A stretch of DNA of 64,000 nucleotides. Source: Mitsuaria sp. PDC51 (lineage in GTDB: Bacteria > Pseudomonadota > Gammaproteobacteria > Burkholderiales > Burkholderiaceae_C). The stretch covers positions 806,001 through 870,000 of the forward strand of contig NZ_FOZE01000001.1 in assembly GCF_900113225.1 (NCBI RefSeq). The letters are read 5' to 3'. Below, piece by piece: positions 34,756-43,909 of the stretch (position 1 is its first letter; each line of letters opens with the position of its first letter). Below the pieces are notes generated by a model. That model made no database searches and was not told the DNA's origin. It saw only the letters and a program-made list of their open reading frames with translations. Both the position numbers and the translations under genes were made by a program.

Positions 34756-35859
34756 TCAGTCGAACACCGGCGTCTCGACGCCCAGCACCTTGTGCAGCTT
34801 GGGGCTGGTGGTCGTGTACTGCAGGTGGACGCGCTTCTCGGGGTTGATGATCGGCATCGCGCCGAAGGCCGCCAGCGCGGCCTCGTGGAAGCCCGACAGG
34901 ATCAGCTTCTTCTTGCCCGGGTAGGTGTTGATGTCACCCACCGCGAAGATGCCGGGCACGCTGGTCTGGAACTTCTCGGTGTCGACCTGGATCTGCTTCT
35001 TCTCCAGCGCCAGACCCCATTCGGCGATCGGGCCCAGCTTGGGCGACAGGCCGAAGAACACCAGCACCTGGTCCGCCGGGACCACGCGCGTGACGCCGTC
35101 GCCGCCGGTGATCTTCAGGCCCTTGAGCGCGTCCTCGCCTTCGTCCAGGTCGGCCACCTGGCCCACCATGAACTGCATCTCGTAGGCGTCGCAGAGTTCC
35201 TTCATCTTGGCCACCGAGGCCGGCGCGGCGCGGAAGCCGTCGCGGCGGTGGACCAGGATCACGCTCTCGGCCTTGTGCGGGTTGCCGTCGGCATTGCCGG
35301 CGCAGAAGTTCAGCGCCCAGTCCAGCGCCGAATCGCCGCCGCCGATGATCACCAGGTTCTTGCCGGCGAACTGCGCCGGGTTGCGCACCCGGTAATGGAC
35401 CTGCGAGCCCTCGTACTTGTCGATGCCCTCGACCTTCAGCGTGCGCGGCTGGAAGGAGCCCACGCCGCCCGCGATGAAGATGGTCTTGGTCAGGAACTGC
35501 GTGCCCTTGCTCGTGGCGACGAAGAAGCGGCCGTCCTCCTGCTTCTCGACGGTCGTGACCTCCTGGCCCAGATGGAAGGTCGCGCCGAAGGGCTCGATCT
35601 GCTTCATCAGGTTGTCGGTCAGTTCCTTGCCGGTCACCACCGGCAGCGCCGGGATGTCGTAGATCGGCTTGTCGGGATACAGCTCGATGCACTGGCCGCC
35701 GGGATAAGCCAGCGAATCGATGATGTGGGCCTTGATCTCGAGCAGGCCCAGCTCGAACACCTGGAACAGGCCCACCGGGCCGGCGCCGACGATGACGGCA
35801 TCCGTTTCGATCACGCCCGCGTGCGGGGCGGAGGTCGCTTCAGTCACTTGCGTTTCCAT
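34756..35859 (-). CDS. Ferredoxin-NADP reductase (thioredoxin-reductase-like type)
   Basis: This 367-residue flavoprotein has an FAD-binding GAGPVG motif (about 25-30), SLAYPGGQC, and a second Rossmann motif [11 protein letters not shown] (about 180) for NADPH. A C-terminal [16 protein letters not shown] closes the FAD site. It lacks the CxxC pair of thioredoxin reductase, as expected for YumC-type ferredoxin-NADP reductases. It moves electrons between NADPH and ferredoxin. It lies 54 bp after fdxA, on the same strand as the sulfate operon, so it can supply the ferredoxin-dependent sulfite reductase; that link is inferred. Confidence 0.9.
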   Translation of the reverse strand: METQVTEATSAPHAGVIETDAVIVGAGPVGLFQVFELGLLEIKAHIIDSLAYPGGQCIELYPDKPIYDIPALPVVTGKELTDNLMKQIEPFGATFHLGQEVTTVEKQEDGRFFVATSKGTQFLTKTIFIAGGVGSFQPRTLKVEGIDKYEGSQVHYRVRNPAQFAGKNLVIIGGGDSALDWALNFCAGNADGNPHKAESVILVHRRDGFRAAPASVAKMKELCDAYEMQFMVGQVADLDEGEDALKGLKITGGDGVTRVVPADQVLVFFGLSPKLGPIAEWGLALEKKQIQVDTEKFQTSVPGIFAVGDINTYPGKKKLILSGFHEAALAAFGAMPIINPEKRVHLQYTTTSPKLHKVLGVETPVFD

Positions 35860-35913
35860 TCTTGTGAGAAGCAGCGGCCGGCAGGCTCCGGCGCCGCGAG
35901 ATGAGGGGATCGG

Positions 35914-36237
35914 TCAGCGGACCAGCTGATCGACCTTGCCCGTCTTGTCCTTCCACTCGTCGGCATCGGGCAGCGGCGTCTTGCGCTTGGTGATGCTGGG
36001 CCACTTCTTCGCGAGATCCGCGTTCAGCTTGATCATGATCTGCTGGTCGCCGGGGACGTCCTCCTCCGGCATGATCGCGTTCACCGGGCACTCGGGGATG
36101 CAGACCGCGCAGTCGATGCATTCATCGGGGTCGATGGCCAGGAAGTTCGGGCCCTCGCGGAAGCAGTCGACGGGACAGACATCGACGCAATCGGTGTATT
36201 TGCAGCGAATGCAGGCTTCGGTGACGACGTGGGTCAT
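35914..36237 (-). CDS. fdxA: 7Fe-8S ferredoxin FdxA
   Basis: This 107-residue protein starts with [21 protein letters not shown] and continues [15 protein letters not shown]. The cysteine spacing fits one [3Fe-4S] and one [4Fe-4S] cluster, and the C-terminal tail is typical for proteobacterial FdxA. It is a low-potential soluble electron carrier. It sits between cobA (116 bp upstream) and the FNR gene (54 bp downstream), which makes it the natural link between NADPH and CysI in the same cluster. Confidence 0.95.
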   Translation of the reverse strand: MTHVVTEACIRCKYTDCVDVCPVDCFREGPNFLAIDPDECIDCAVCIPECPVNAIMPEEDVPGDQQIMIKLNADLAKKWPSITKRKTPLPDADEWKDKTGKVDQLVR

Positions 36238-36353
36238 AGCGGCTCTTCTAGTGGCGGGGCCGGCGGGGGGCCCTCGAAATTCAGCGTCCCTGGCGGTCTC
36301 CAGGCGATTCCCGGACGGTGGGCTCGGTCGGCGCTGACGGAAAACGGCGGATT

Positions 36354-37214
36354 TTAAACGTTCGGGGTTTGCGCCAGCGCTTCCGGCCCGCGCGGCTCAA
36401 GGTCTTGGGACGGGGAAAGCGTCGCGTATTCGCCCAATCCGGGGTCGGAGGCCCGCTCGGGCGCGGTCGCCGGCGAGGCACCGGTGGCTGACGCCCGGTC
36501 CGGGACTGCCGCGCCCGCCGTGCCCAGTGGCGCGGCGCCCGCGCCGACGACGACCACCGTCGGCCGCCCCCGATGCAGCATCGACGCGGCGCCCAGCGTG
36601 GCGACCTCATGCTCGCTGGCCAGCGCGTCCGCGCAGCCGGCGCGGGACACGACGCTTACCGGCGCGTCCGGCGCCCAGCCCGCGGCGAGCAGCCGGCGGG
36701 CGAGGGCGGCTAGCTGCTGCCCGGCCATGTAGAACACCTCGGTGTCGGCGGACTTGGCGGCCTGGAGCTCGCCCTCGCGGGTCATCGCGGTGGTCAGCGC
36801 GACGCTGCGGCCGGCGCCGCGGCGCGTCAGCGGGCGGCCGGTCTGCGCGGCCGCGGCGATCGCGGCGGTCACGCCGGGCACGATCTCGTAGCCGATGCCG
36901 GCCTCGGCCAGCGCCTGCAATTCCTCTTCCAGCCGGCCGAACACGCTGGCATCGCCGCCCTTGAGCCGCACGACCAGCGCATGGGTCTTCGCTTCCCGCA
37001 CCAGCGCCGCGTTGATCGCGGTCTGCTTGGTCGAGTGGCAGAAACCGCGCTTGCCCACGTCCAGCCACCGCGCCTGGGGCGCGAGCTCGCGCAGCGCCGG
37101 GTCGGTGAGGGCGTCGAACAGCACCACCTCCGCCTGCGCCAGTGCCCGCGCGCCGCGCAGCGTGATCAGGTCGGCGGCGCCGGGCCCGGCGCTGACGAAG
37201 AGGACGCGTCCCAT
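36354..37214 (-). CDS. cobA: Uroporphyrinogen-III C-methyltransferase
   Basis: This 286-residue protein carries the SUMT signatures [38 protein letters not shown] and [15 protein letters not shown]. It adds two methyl groups from SAM to uroporphyrinogen III to give precorrin-2, the precursor of siroheme. It is the monofunctional form, without the CysG oxidase/chelatase half. It starts 20 bp after cysN, so it belongs to the sulfate operon and makes the cofactor for CysI. The last 45 residues are a loose Ala/Pro/Glu tail. Confidence 0.92.
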   Translation of the reverse strand: MGRVLFVSAGPGAADLITLRGARALAQAEVVLFDALTDPALRELAPQARWLDVGKRGFCHSTKQTAINAALVREAKTHALVVRLKGGDASVFGRLEEELQALAEAGIGYEIVPGVTAAIAAAAQTGRPLTRRGAGRSVALTTAMTREGELQAAKSADTEVFYMAGQQLAALARRLLAAGWAPDAPVSVVSRAGCADALASEHEVATLGAASMLHRGRPTVVVVGAGAAPLGTAGAAVPDRASATGASPATAPERASDPGLGEYATLSPSQDLEPRGPEALAQTPNV

Positions 37215-37234
37215 GGCGGTCTCCTGGACGGTGT

Positions 37235-38527
37235 TCAGCGGACCAGCAGCGCGCCGCTGGTGCGGTTGCTGGTGGGATCCACGACGATCAGCGCGCCGCC
37301 GACGCGGTTGTCCGCGTAGGGCTGCAGCGGCAGCTCGGCCTGCAACTCGACGGTGACATGGCCGATCTCGTTGACGGAGAGTTCATGCGCCTCGGTCTCG
37401 GCCAGGGTCTGGATATCCAGGCGGTGGTCGATGGCGGTGATGCGGGCCTGGACCCAGCGGTTGCCGTGGCGGACCCAGTATTTGCGGCCGATGACGGCCG
37501 GCTCGGTGTCCAGCCAGGCCAGCGTCGCGTCGAAGGCGCGGCGCGGCGTCGCGGCGCCCGGCGCCACGATCCAGTCGCCGCGCGACACGTCGACCTGTCG
37601 GTCCAGCAGCAGCCCGGCGGACTCGCCGGCCACCGAAGCGGCCACCGGCTCGCCGGCGCGGCGCAGCTCGCCCACCACGGCGGTCTGGCCGCTCGGCAGG
37701 ATCTGCACCTCGTCGCCGACCTGCACCTGGCCCTGCGCGATCCGGCCCCACAGCACGCGGGGGTTGTTGCCGGTGCCGTCGCCGTCCTTGGCCACGTACT
37801 GCACCGGCAGCGCCAGCGGGGCTTCGACGGTTTCCTGCACGGTGGGCAGCGACTCCAGCACCTGCAGCAGCGAGGGGCCGTCGTACCAGTACGCCTCGAG
37901 CGGCTGGGTGACGTTGTCGCCGCGCAGCGCGGAGACCGGCACCACCGCGGTGACCTGGATGCCGGCGGCGGACGCGAACTTCTCCAGCGCGGCCGAGACC
38001 TTGCGGAACGCGTCGCCGGGATTCGCGGCGGCATCGATCTTGTTGATCGCGAAGACGATGCTGGGCACGCGCAGCAGATGGGCCAGCAGACTGTGGCGGC
38101 GCGTCTGCGGCAGCAGCGGGACGTCGTCCACCGACAGGTCCAGCTTGGTCACGTCGACCAGCACCACGGCGGCATCGCTGCCGGCGGCGGCGGTGACCAT
38201 GTTGCGGGTGTACTGCTCATGGCCGGGGGCGTCGGCGATGATGAACTTGCGCTGCTTGGTCGCGAAGTAGCGGTAGGCGACGTCGATCGTGATGCCTTGC
38301 TCGCGCTCGGCCTCCAGGCCGTCGGTGAGCAGGCTCAGGTCGATGGGCTGGCCGGCGGCGCGCTTGGCCAGCGTGTCGAGCTGGTCGGCCAGGATCGCGC
38401 GGCTGTCGAAGAGCAGGCGCCCGATCAGCGTGCTCTTGCCGTCGTCGACGCTGCCCGCGGTCAGGAAGCGCAGCGCGCGGTGCGTGGTGTCGACGTCGGA
38501 TTGATGGATCTTGTGAACGGCGGTCAT
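37235..38527 (-). CDS. cysN: Sulfate adenylyltransferase subunit 1 (GTPase)
   Basis: This 430-residue translation-factor-like GTPase has P-loop GSVDDGKST (about 26-34), the switch segment DAPGHEQYTRNM and NKID. CysN drives, by GTP hydrolysis, the formation of APS from sulfate and ATP by CysD. It lacks a fused APS kinase (CysC), which agrees with a pathway that reduces APS directly. It starts 87 bp after cysD; the gap holds two hairpins. Confidence 0.95.
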   Translation of the reverse strand: MTAVHKIHQSDVDTTHRALRFLTAGSVDDGKSTLIGRLLFDSRAILADQLDTLAKRAAGQPIDLSLLTDGLEAEREQGITIDVAYRYFATKQRKFIIADAPGHEQYTRNMVTAAAGSDAAVVLVDVTKLDLSVDDVPLLPQTRRHSLLAHLLRVPSIVFAINKIDAAANPGDAFRKVSAALEKFASAAGIQVTAVVPVSALRGDNVTQPLEAYWYDGPSLLQVLESLPTVQETVEAPLALPVQYVAKDGDGTGNNPRVLWGRIAQGQVQVGDEVQILPSGQTAVVGELRRAGEPVAASVAGESAGLLLDRQVDVSRGDWIVAPGAATPRRAFDATLAWLDTEPAVIGRKYWVRHGNRWVQARITAIDHRLDIQTLAETEAHELSVNEIGHVTVELQAELPLQPYADNRVGGALIVVDPTSNRTSGALLVR

Positions 38528-38540
38528 CGGAACTCCTGCC

Positions 38541-38576
38541 GGGCCGCCTCGGAGCGGCCCGCGCCCCCGTGGGGGC
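38541..38576. repeat. Two hairpins between cysD and cysN
   Basis: GGGCCGC/GCGGCCC (38541-38560) is followed by GCCCCC/GGGGGC around GT (38563-38576). The second resembles the palindromes at 34697-34740. There is no T tract, so this is not an intrinsic terminator; an effect on mRNA stability inside the operon is possible. Confidence 0.55.
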
Positions 38577-38614
38577 AGTGAACGTGGCGGACGCGGGGCG
38601 TGGCCCCGGGCGCG

Positions 38615-39574
38615 TCAGAAATAACCTTCCTTCTTGCGGCGCTCCATCGAGGCGTCGGAGGTGCGGTCGTCCATGCGGGTGGCGCCGCGCTCGGAGACGG
38701 TCACGGTCAGCGTCTCGGCGACGATGTCGGCGGCGCTGGCGGCGGGGCTCTCCACCGGGCAGGTGCAGGTCATGTCGCCGACGGTGCGGAAGCGCACCTG
38801 CGCGGTCTCGACGGTCTCGCCGGCCTCGGGCGGCGTGACCTCGGTCAGCGGCACCAGCAGGCCCTTGCGGCGGATCACCTGCCGGTCATGCGCGAAGTAC
38901 AGCGACGGCAGCGGGATGTTCTCGCGCGCGATGTAGAGCCACACGTCCAGCTCGGTCCAGTTGCTGATCGGGAAGGCGCGGAAGTGCTCGCCCGGGCGGA
39001 TGCGGGTGTTGAAGAGATTCCATAGCTCGGGCCGCTGCTCCTTGGGCTGCCATTGGCCGAAGCTGTCGCGGTGGCTGAAGATGCGCTCCTTGGCGCGGGC
39101 CTTCTCCTCGTCGCGGCGGGCGCCGCCGATGAGCACGTCGAAGCGGTGCTCCTCGATGGTCTCCAGCAGCGTCACCGTCTGGTGGCCGTTGCGCGATTCC
39201 AGCGGATGCGCCAGGCGGATCGTGCCCTTCCTGATCGAGTCCTCGAGGTGGCCGACGACCAGGCGCTCGTCCATTTCCTTGACGCGGCGGTCGCGGAACT
39301 CGATGACCTCGGGGAAGTTGTGGCCGGTGTCCACGTGCACCAGCGGGAAGGGCAGCTTGCCCTTGAACTCGCTGCCCGACACGCGCTGCTTGAAGGCTTT
39401 TTCGGCCAGGCGCAGCACGACGCAGGAATCCTTGCCGCCGGAGAACAGCAGGGCAGGGCGCTCGAAGGCCGCGGCGACCTCGCGCAGGATGAAGATCGCC
39501 TCCTCTTCGAGGTGATCCAGATGGCGATGGTCCGCCAGCGGCAGCAGTTGTTCGAGGTTCACGGGGGCGTTCAT
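38615..39574 (-). CDS. cysD: Sulfate adenylyltransferase subunit 2
   Basis: This 319-residue protein has the ATP-pyrophosphatase P-loop variant FSGGKDSCVVLRLAEKAF (about 44) and the block FPLVHVDTGHNFPE. With CysN it forms ATP sulfurylase, making APS from sulfate. It ends with RMDDRTSDASMERRKKEGYF, the typical CysD tail. Its ATG overlaps the cysH stop, so the two are coupled. Confidence 0.96.
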   Translation of the reverse strand: MNAPVNLEQLLPLADHRHLDHLEEEAIFILREVAAAFERPALLFSGGKDSCVVLRLAEKAFKQRVSGSEFKGKLPFPLVHVDTGHNFPEVIEFRDRRVKEMDERLVVGHLEDSIRKGTIRLAHPLESRNGHQTVTLLETIEEHRFDVLIGGARRDEEKARAKERIFSHRDSFGQWQPKEQRPELWNLFNTRIRPGEHFRAFPISNWTELDVWLYIARENIPLPSLYFAHDRQVIRRKGLLVPLTEVTPPEAGETVETAQVRFRTVGDMTCTCPVESPAASAADIVAETLTVTVSERGATRMDDRTSDASMERRKKEGYF

Positions 39575-40419
39575 GCCGAGGCTCCGGAGGTCTCAGGGGA
39601 ATCGGTGGATTCGGGGGTGTGGGTGGCGTGCAGGCCGCATTCCTTGGACGAGTCCTCCCACCACCAGCGGCCGGCGCGGAAGTCCTCGCCGACGGCGATC
39701 GCGCGCGTGCAGGGCGCGCAGCCGATGCTGGGCATGAACTGGTCGTGCAGCGGGTTGTAGGGGACGTCGTGGGCCTGGACGTAGTGCCAGACGTCGGCCC
39801 AGCTCCACTCGGCGAGCGGATTGATCTTGATGCGGCCCTGGCCGTCCTCCTCGCGCAGCGGGACCTCGGCGCGGTTGGCGCTCTGCTCGCGGCGCAGGCC
39901 GGTGATCCAGGCGCTGCGGCCGGCGAGCATGCGCGCCAGCGGCTCGAGCTTGCGCACGCCGCAGCAGGCCTTGCGCAGCTCGACGCTGCGGTACATCGGC
40001 TCTTCGCCGTTGGCGCGGACGAAGTGGACGACCTGCTCGTTCACCGGCGCGAAGACCTCGACGGCCAGACCGTAGCGCGCCTGGATGCGCGGGATCAGCG
40101 CCAGCGTCTCGGCGTGCAGCTTGCCGGTGTCGAGCGTGGCCAGCGCGATGGGCAGGCCGTGGCGCGCGATCAGGTCGGTGATGACCATGTCCTCGACGCC
40201 CAGCGAGGTCGACTGCAGCGCGCCCGGACCGAAGTCGGCGGCGGCCTGCTGCAGCGCCTCGACGGTGCGCGCGAGGCGCTCGTCGAAGCCGGCGGTCTTG
40301 CGGGCGTACAGGCCGATCGCGGAGCCGACCCCGATGCCGGGCAGCGCGGACACGCCCGATGCGGCCGCGTCATCGCCGCCGATCGGCGTGAAGTCCAGCG
40401 AGGACAGCTCGCCGCTCAT
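39571..40419 (-). CDS. cysH: Assimilatory APS reductase (CysH, iron-sulfur type)
   Basis: From ATG 40419 the protein has 282 residues. It carries ALQSTSLGVEDMVITDLI (nucleotide loop), TLDTGKLH, the two cysteine pairs ACCGVRK and GCAPCTR that ligate a [4Fe-4S] cluster, and the catalytic ECGLH near the end. The double cysteine pairs mark enzymes that use APS rather than PAPS; no APS kinase gene is seen, which agrees. It reduces APS to sulfite with thioredoxin or glutathione. It starts 2 bp after the DUF934 gene and overlaps cysD. Confidence 0.95.
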   Translation of the reverse strand: MSGELSSLDFTPIGGDDAAASGVSALPGIGVGSAIGLYARKTAGFDERLARTVEALQQAAADFGPGALQSTSLGVEDMVITDLIARHGLPIALATLDTGKLHAETLALIPRIQARYGLAVEVFAPVNEQVVHFVRANGEEPMYRSVELRKACCGVRKLEPLARMLAGRSAWITGLRREQSANRAEVPLREEDGQGRIKINPLAEWSWADVWHYVQAHDVPYNPLHDQFMPSIGCAPCTRAIAVGEDFRAGRWWWEDSSKECGLHATHTPESTDSPETSGASA

Positions 40420-40421
40420 GC

Positions 40422-40931
40422 TCAGGCCTCCGCCTTCTGGCTCGTGGCGCCGGCTCGCGCGAACAGCGGACGGGTCTCGTTGACGTCGGCCTGGTAATGG
40501 CCGGGGAAGAAGGTCAGCGCGCGTTCGGCCGCTTCCAGGTTCTGGTCGCCGCGCAGCTGCACGGCGTCGACGCCGCAGCGCTGCAGCAGCGGCAGCATGT
40601 CGACCAGCACCTCGCCGATCGCGCGGACCTCGCCGGCGAAGCGCAGCCGCGAGCGCAGCACGTGGGCCTGGCTGTAGGCGCGGCCGTCGACCCACTTGGG
40701 GAACTGCAGCACCACCAGCGCCAGGCGCGGCAGGTCGGCCTTGAGCTCGGTCACGTCGACGTCGTTGGGCAGGATCACGCCGGTGGCCAGGCCTTCCGGC
40801 CAGGTGTCGCGCACGGCATGCCACTGCTCCAGCGTCAGCAGCTTGTGGTCGGCGGCGGCGGGATGCGGCTGGGGGCCGTCCTCGCCCGCGCAGGTGTGCC
40901 AGGGGTCTTGGGCCTTGGAAACGAACTTCAT
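40422..40931 (-). CDS. DUF934 family protein of the sulfate assimilation operon
   Basis: This 169-residue protein has the central DUF934 pattern GVILPNDVDVTEL, LALVVLQFPKWVDGRAYSQA and LRSRLRFAGEVRAIGEVLVDML. It is nearly always found between cysI-type reductase and cysH in Proteobacteria, and is likely an accessory to sulfite reductase; its molecular job is not established. It starts 11 bp after the cysI stop and ends 2 bp before cysH. Confidence 0.9.
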   Translation of the reverse strand: MKFVSKAQDPWHTCAGEDGPQPHPAAADHKLLTLEQWHAVRDTWPEGLATGVILPNDVDVTELKADLPRLALVVLQFPKWVDGRAYSQAHVLRSRLRFAGEVRAIGEVLVDMLPLLQRCGVDAVQLRGDQNLEAAERALTFFPGHYQADVNETRPLFARAGATSQKAEA

Positions 40932-40942
40932 GGTGCGGCGGC

Positions 40943-42640
40943 TCAGTCGGTGGTCTGCTTGGCGGTGGTGCGGCGGATGCCGTTGGTCGCCTGCTTGAAG
41001 GCGTCCAGGCCGATGCGGCGCACCGTCTGGAGGAAGCGCTCGCCGGCTTCGCGCTCGCGGCGGTAGGTCGCGATCACGGCCTCGACGGCGTCGGCCGCCT
41101 CGTCGGCCGCGAAGGACGGGCCGATCACCTTGCCCGGCACCGCGGCGCCCGACAGCGTCGAGCCGTCCGAGCCGCCCAGCGTGATCTGGTACCACTCGCT
41201 GCCGTCCTTGTCGACGCCGAGCACGCCGATATGGCCGCTGTGGTGGTGGCCGCAGCTGTTGATGCAGCCGCTGATGTGCAGGTCGATGTCGCCGATGTCC
41301 CAGAGCTCGTCCAGGTCCTGGAAGCGCTCGGTGATCTCGGCCGCGACCGGGATCGAGCGGGCGTTGGCCAGCGCGCAGAAGTCGCCGCCGGGGCACACGA
41401 TCATGTCGGTCAGCAGGCCGATGTTGGGCGTGGCGAAGCCCTGTGCCTTGGCGGCTTCGTAGAGTGCGGGCAGGTCGCTTTCGCGCACCCAGGGCAGCAG
41501 CAGGTTCTGGTCGTGGGAGACGCGCAGCTCGCCATGGCTGAAGCGGTCGGAGAGGTCGGCGGCGGCGTCCATCTGCGCGTCGGTGATGTCGCCGGGCGGC
41601 AAGCCCAGGCGCTTGAGCGACAGCGTCACCGAGCGGTAGCCGCTGACGCGGTGGGCGTGGACGTTGCGCTCCAGCCAGCGGCGGTAGGCCGGGGCGGCGC
41701 CTTCGAAGATGTCGATGCCCGCGGCCGGGGTCACGCCTTGCGGCTCGACGAAGCTCGCGGCGACGCGGGCCAGTTCAGCCTCGGGAATGATCTGCTCGTG
41801 GCTGCCGGCATCGTCGTTCAGGATGGCCTGGTACTCGGCGTTGACGGCGTCGAAGTAGGCCTGGCCTTCGGCCTTCACCAGGATCTTGATGCGCGCCTTG
41901 TACATGTTGTCGCGGCGGCCGAAGCGGTTGTAGGTGCGCACGATCGCCTCGAGGTACAGCAGGATGTGCTGCCACGGGACGAAGGGATTGATCTCCTGGC
42001 CGACGATGGGCGTGCGGCCCATGCCGCCGCCGACGAAGACCTGGAAGCCGACCTCGCCCGCTTCATTGCGGCGCAGCTGCAGGCCGATGTCGTGCCAGCC
42101 GATGGCGGCGCGGTCTTCCTTCGCGCCGGAGATCGCGATCTTGAACTTGCGCGGCAGGAAGGCGAATTCAGGATGCAGCGTCGACCACTGGCGCAGCACT
42201 TCGGCGTAGGGGCGGGGGTCGATGAGTTCGTCGGCCGCGACGCCGGCGGTGACGTCGCTGGTGATGTTGCGGATGCAGTTGCCGCTGGTCTGGATGCCGT
42301 GCATGTCGACGTCGGCCAGCAGGTCCATCACGTCGGCCGACTGCGGCAGCGGGATCCAGTTGAACTGCAGGTTCTGGCGCGTGGTGAAGTGGCCGTAGCC
42401 GCGGTCGTGCTCGCGGGCGATGCGGCCGAGCTGGCGCAGTTGCTTGGACGACAGCACGCCGTAGGGGATGGCGATGCGCAGCATCGGCGCGTGGCGCTGG
42501 ATGTACCAGCCGTTCTGCAGGCGCAGCGCGCGGAAGTCGTCGTCGGGGAGCTGACCGGCCAGGTGGCGCTCGAGCTGGTCGCGGAATTGGGCCGCGCGGG
42601 CGTGGACGAACTGGCGGTCGAAATCGGTGTAGGCGTACAT
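40943..42640 (-). CDS. cysI: Sulfite (or nitrite/sulfite) reductase, siroheme hemoprotein
   Basis: From ATG 42640 the protein has 565 residues. It has the two-fold repeat of siroheme reductases: a ferredoxin-like half with FTTRQNLQFNWIPL and NITSDVT, then Cys416, Cys422, Cys459 and Cys463 (VCPGGDFC and GCINSCG), which bind the [4Fe-4S]-siroheme pair. It reduces sulfite to sulfide with six electrons. No flavoprotein CysJ is encoded nearby, so ferredoxin is the likely donor. It is the first gene of the operon, behind an A+T-rich promoter. Confidence 0.93.
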   Translation of the reverse strand: MYAYTDFDRQFVHARAAQFRDQLERHLAGQLPDDDFRALRLQNGWYIQRHAPMLRIAIPYGVLSSKQLRQLGRIAREHDRGYGHFTTRQNLQFNWIPLPQSADVMDLLADVDMHGIQTSGNCIRNITSDVTAGVAADELIDPRPYAEVLRQWSTLHPEFAFLPRKFKIAISGAKEDRAAIGWHDIGLQLRRNEAGEVGFQVFVGGGMGRTPIVGQEINPFVPWQHILLYLEAIVRTYNRFGRRDNMYKARIKILVKAEGQAYFDAVNAEYQAILNDDAGSHEQIIPEAELARVAASFVEPQGVTPAAGIDIFEGAAPAYRRWLERNVHAHRVSGYRSVTLSLKRLGLPPGDITDAQMDAAADLSDRFSHGELRVSHDQNLLLPWVRESDLPALYEAAKAQGFATPNIGLLTDMIVCPGGDFCALANARSIPVAAEITERFQDLDELWDIGDIDLHISGCINSCGHHHSGHIGVLGVDKDGSEWYQITLGGSDGSTLSGAAVPGKVIGPSFAADEAADAVEAVIATYRREREAGERFLQTVRRIGLDAFKQATNGIRRTTAKQTTD

Positions 42641-42740
42641 GGCGTCAGCTGGGCCCCGGCCGGGTTTCAAGAAGGGCCCGCCGCGTCATCTGACACCGCG
42701 GCTGGCGCCCTGGGCTGGCCGGGAGTCTGGACTCTATGAA

Positions 42741-42795
42741 CGCTTTATATATATGAGAACTACAAATTCGTAGATTGCTTATGGCGAGATAAGCA
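42741..42795 (-). promoter_or_regulatory. A+T-rich promoter/operator region of the cys operon
   Basis: The segment is far more A+T-rich than its surroundings. It holds TATATATATAAAG on the minus strand, a near-palindrome CTACAAATTCGTAG (42760-42773) and a perfect inverted repeat TGCTTAT-N6-ATAAGCA (42776-42795). The latter contains the T-N11-A form bound by LysR-type regulators such as CysB. No regulator gene is adjacent. Confidence 0.6.
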
Positions 42796-42839
42796 TATGA
42801 ATGGAGCTGCAAAGGCGCTGGCGGCCGCCGGCCGCGTGC

Positions 42840-43811
42840 TCAGGCGGTCGCCAGGCGGCGCAGCGCGGCAAGTTGGTCCTTGATCCGCGGCGGCAGCGGC
42901 TCGGCTCCCGCGAGGATCGCGCGAATCAGCGCGGCGTTGTCCGCCGGCTCGCAGGCGGTGGACAGCGGCCAGTCCAGATCCTCATTGCTTTGCGGATTGA
43001 TATCGATCGCTTGCCCGTCCGCGAAGCCTTGCAGATGCGCCTTGCGCCGCAGATGCAGATAAGCCTCGCCTTCACTGGCGCGCATCAGCAGCGCGCGCCC
43101 GCCACCGGTGCTCAGGATGGGCAGCGCCGTTCCCATGCTGTCGACGTACTCGGGATGCGTCACCGCCACCACGCGCACGCTGCGCCCGGGCAACGGATCC
43201 AGCAGCTTGGCCACGCTGTGGCTGCTGTTGCGCAGCCCCAGCCGCGGACGCAGCGCCATCATCGCGTCGAGTCCCGGATGGATCGCCGCCGTCGGCAGGA
43301 TGGCGAGCCGCTCCGCTGCAAGCCGCTGCCCGGCTTCCCCGACGTCCCCCGCCACCGGCAGCCCCAGGGCCTCGAACAGCTCGAACGGACTGATGCGGCT
43401 GTCGAAGTCATGCCGGCCGTGGATCAGCACCGGGATGCCGTCCCGCGCCAGCAGCATCGCCACCAGCGGCATCAGGTTGGCCTGCTTGCGCGCGCCGTTG
43501 AAGGTGGGCAGGACCACCGTTCGCGGTCCCTCGGGGGCGGGGACGCGCGCCGCGCCGGCCTGCATGGCCTCGACGAAACCCAGCAGCTCGTCCAGGCTCT
43601 CGCCCTTGATGCGCATCGCGATGAGGATGGCGCCGCGCTCCAGATCCGGCACGGTGCCGTCGAGCAGCTGTCCGAACAGTTCGCGCGCCTGCTCGCGCGT
43701 CAGGTCGCGGGCGCCGCGCGCGCCGCGGCCGATTTCCTTGATGAGCGGGGCGTAGGGAGCGGAGTCCACGGCAGGTCGGTGCGAAGCGCGGGGGCGGAAC
43801 AAGCGCCGCAT
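42840..43811 (-). CDS. ybiB: YbiB family DNA-binding protein (TrpD2-like)
   Basis: This 323-residue protein has the anthranilate phosphoribosyltransferase-like fold. An N-terminal helical domain carries LTREQARELFGQLLDGTVPDLERGAILIAMRIKGES, followed by an alpha/beta domain with LPTFNGARKQANLMPL and VLIHGRHDFDSR. YbiB/TrpD2 proteins bind nucleic acid and do not make tryptophan. A GTG at 43769 is an alternative start that removes a basic N-terminal extension. It lies behind the cys promoter but is separate. Confidence 0.88.
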   Translation of the reverse strand: MRRLFRPRASHRPAVDSAPYAPLIKEIGRGARGARDLTREQARELFGQLLDGTVPDLERGAILIAMRIKGESLDELLGFVEAMQAGAARVPAPEGPRTVVLPTFNGARKQANLMPLVAMLLARDGIPVLIHGRHDFDSRISPFELFEALGLPVAGDVGEAGQRLAAERLAILPTAAIHPGLDAMMALRPRLGLRNSSHSVAKLLDPLPGRSVRVVAVTHPEYVDSMGTALPILSTGGGRALLMRASEGEAYLHLRRKAHLQGFADGQAIDINPQSNEDLDWPLSTACEPADNAALIRAILAGAEPLPPRIKDQLAALRRLATA

Positions 43812-43845
43812 CTTAGCCAGCCCGGCGTCCGGGAACGCAGGAGGT

Positions 43846-43902
43846 GGAACGGCCCGCGCGGGCCGTTCCGCACCCGGGCGGCCGCGTCATCGGCCGCCCG
43901 GG
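43846..43902. repeat. Two strong tandem palindromes
   Basis: A 24-bp perfect palindrome (43846-43869; arms GGAACGGCCCGC/GCGGGCCGTTCC) is followed by a 12-bp stem CCCGGGCGGCCG/CGGCCGCCCGGG with a 6-nt loop (43873-43902). They follow the stop of the outer membrane gene on the minus strand and may act as a transcription end or mRNA stabiliser, although T tracts are absent. Confidence 0.6.
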
Positions 43903-43909
43903 CTCACGA

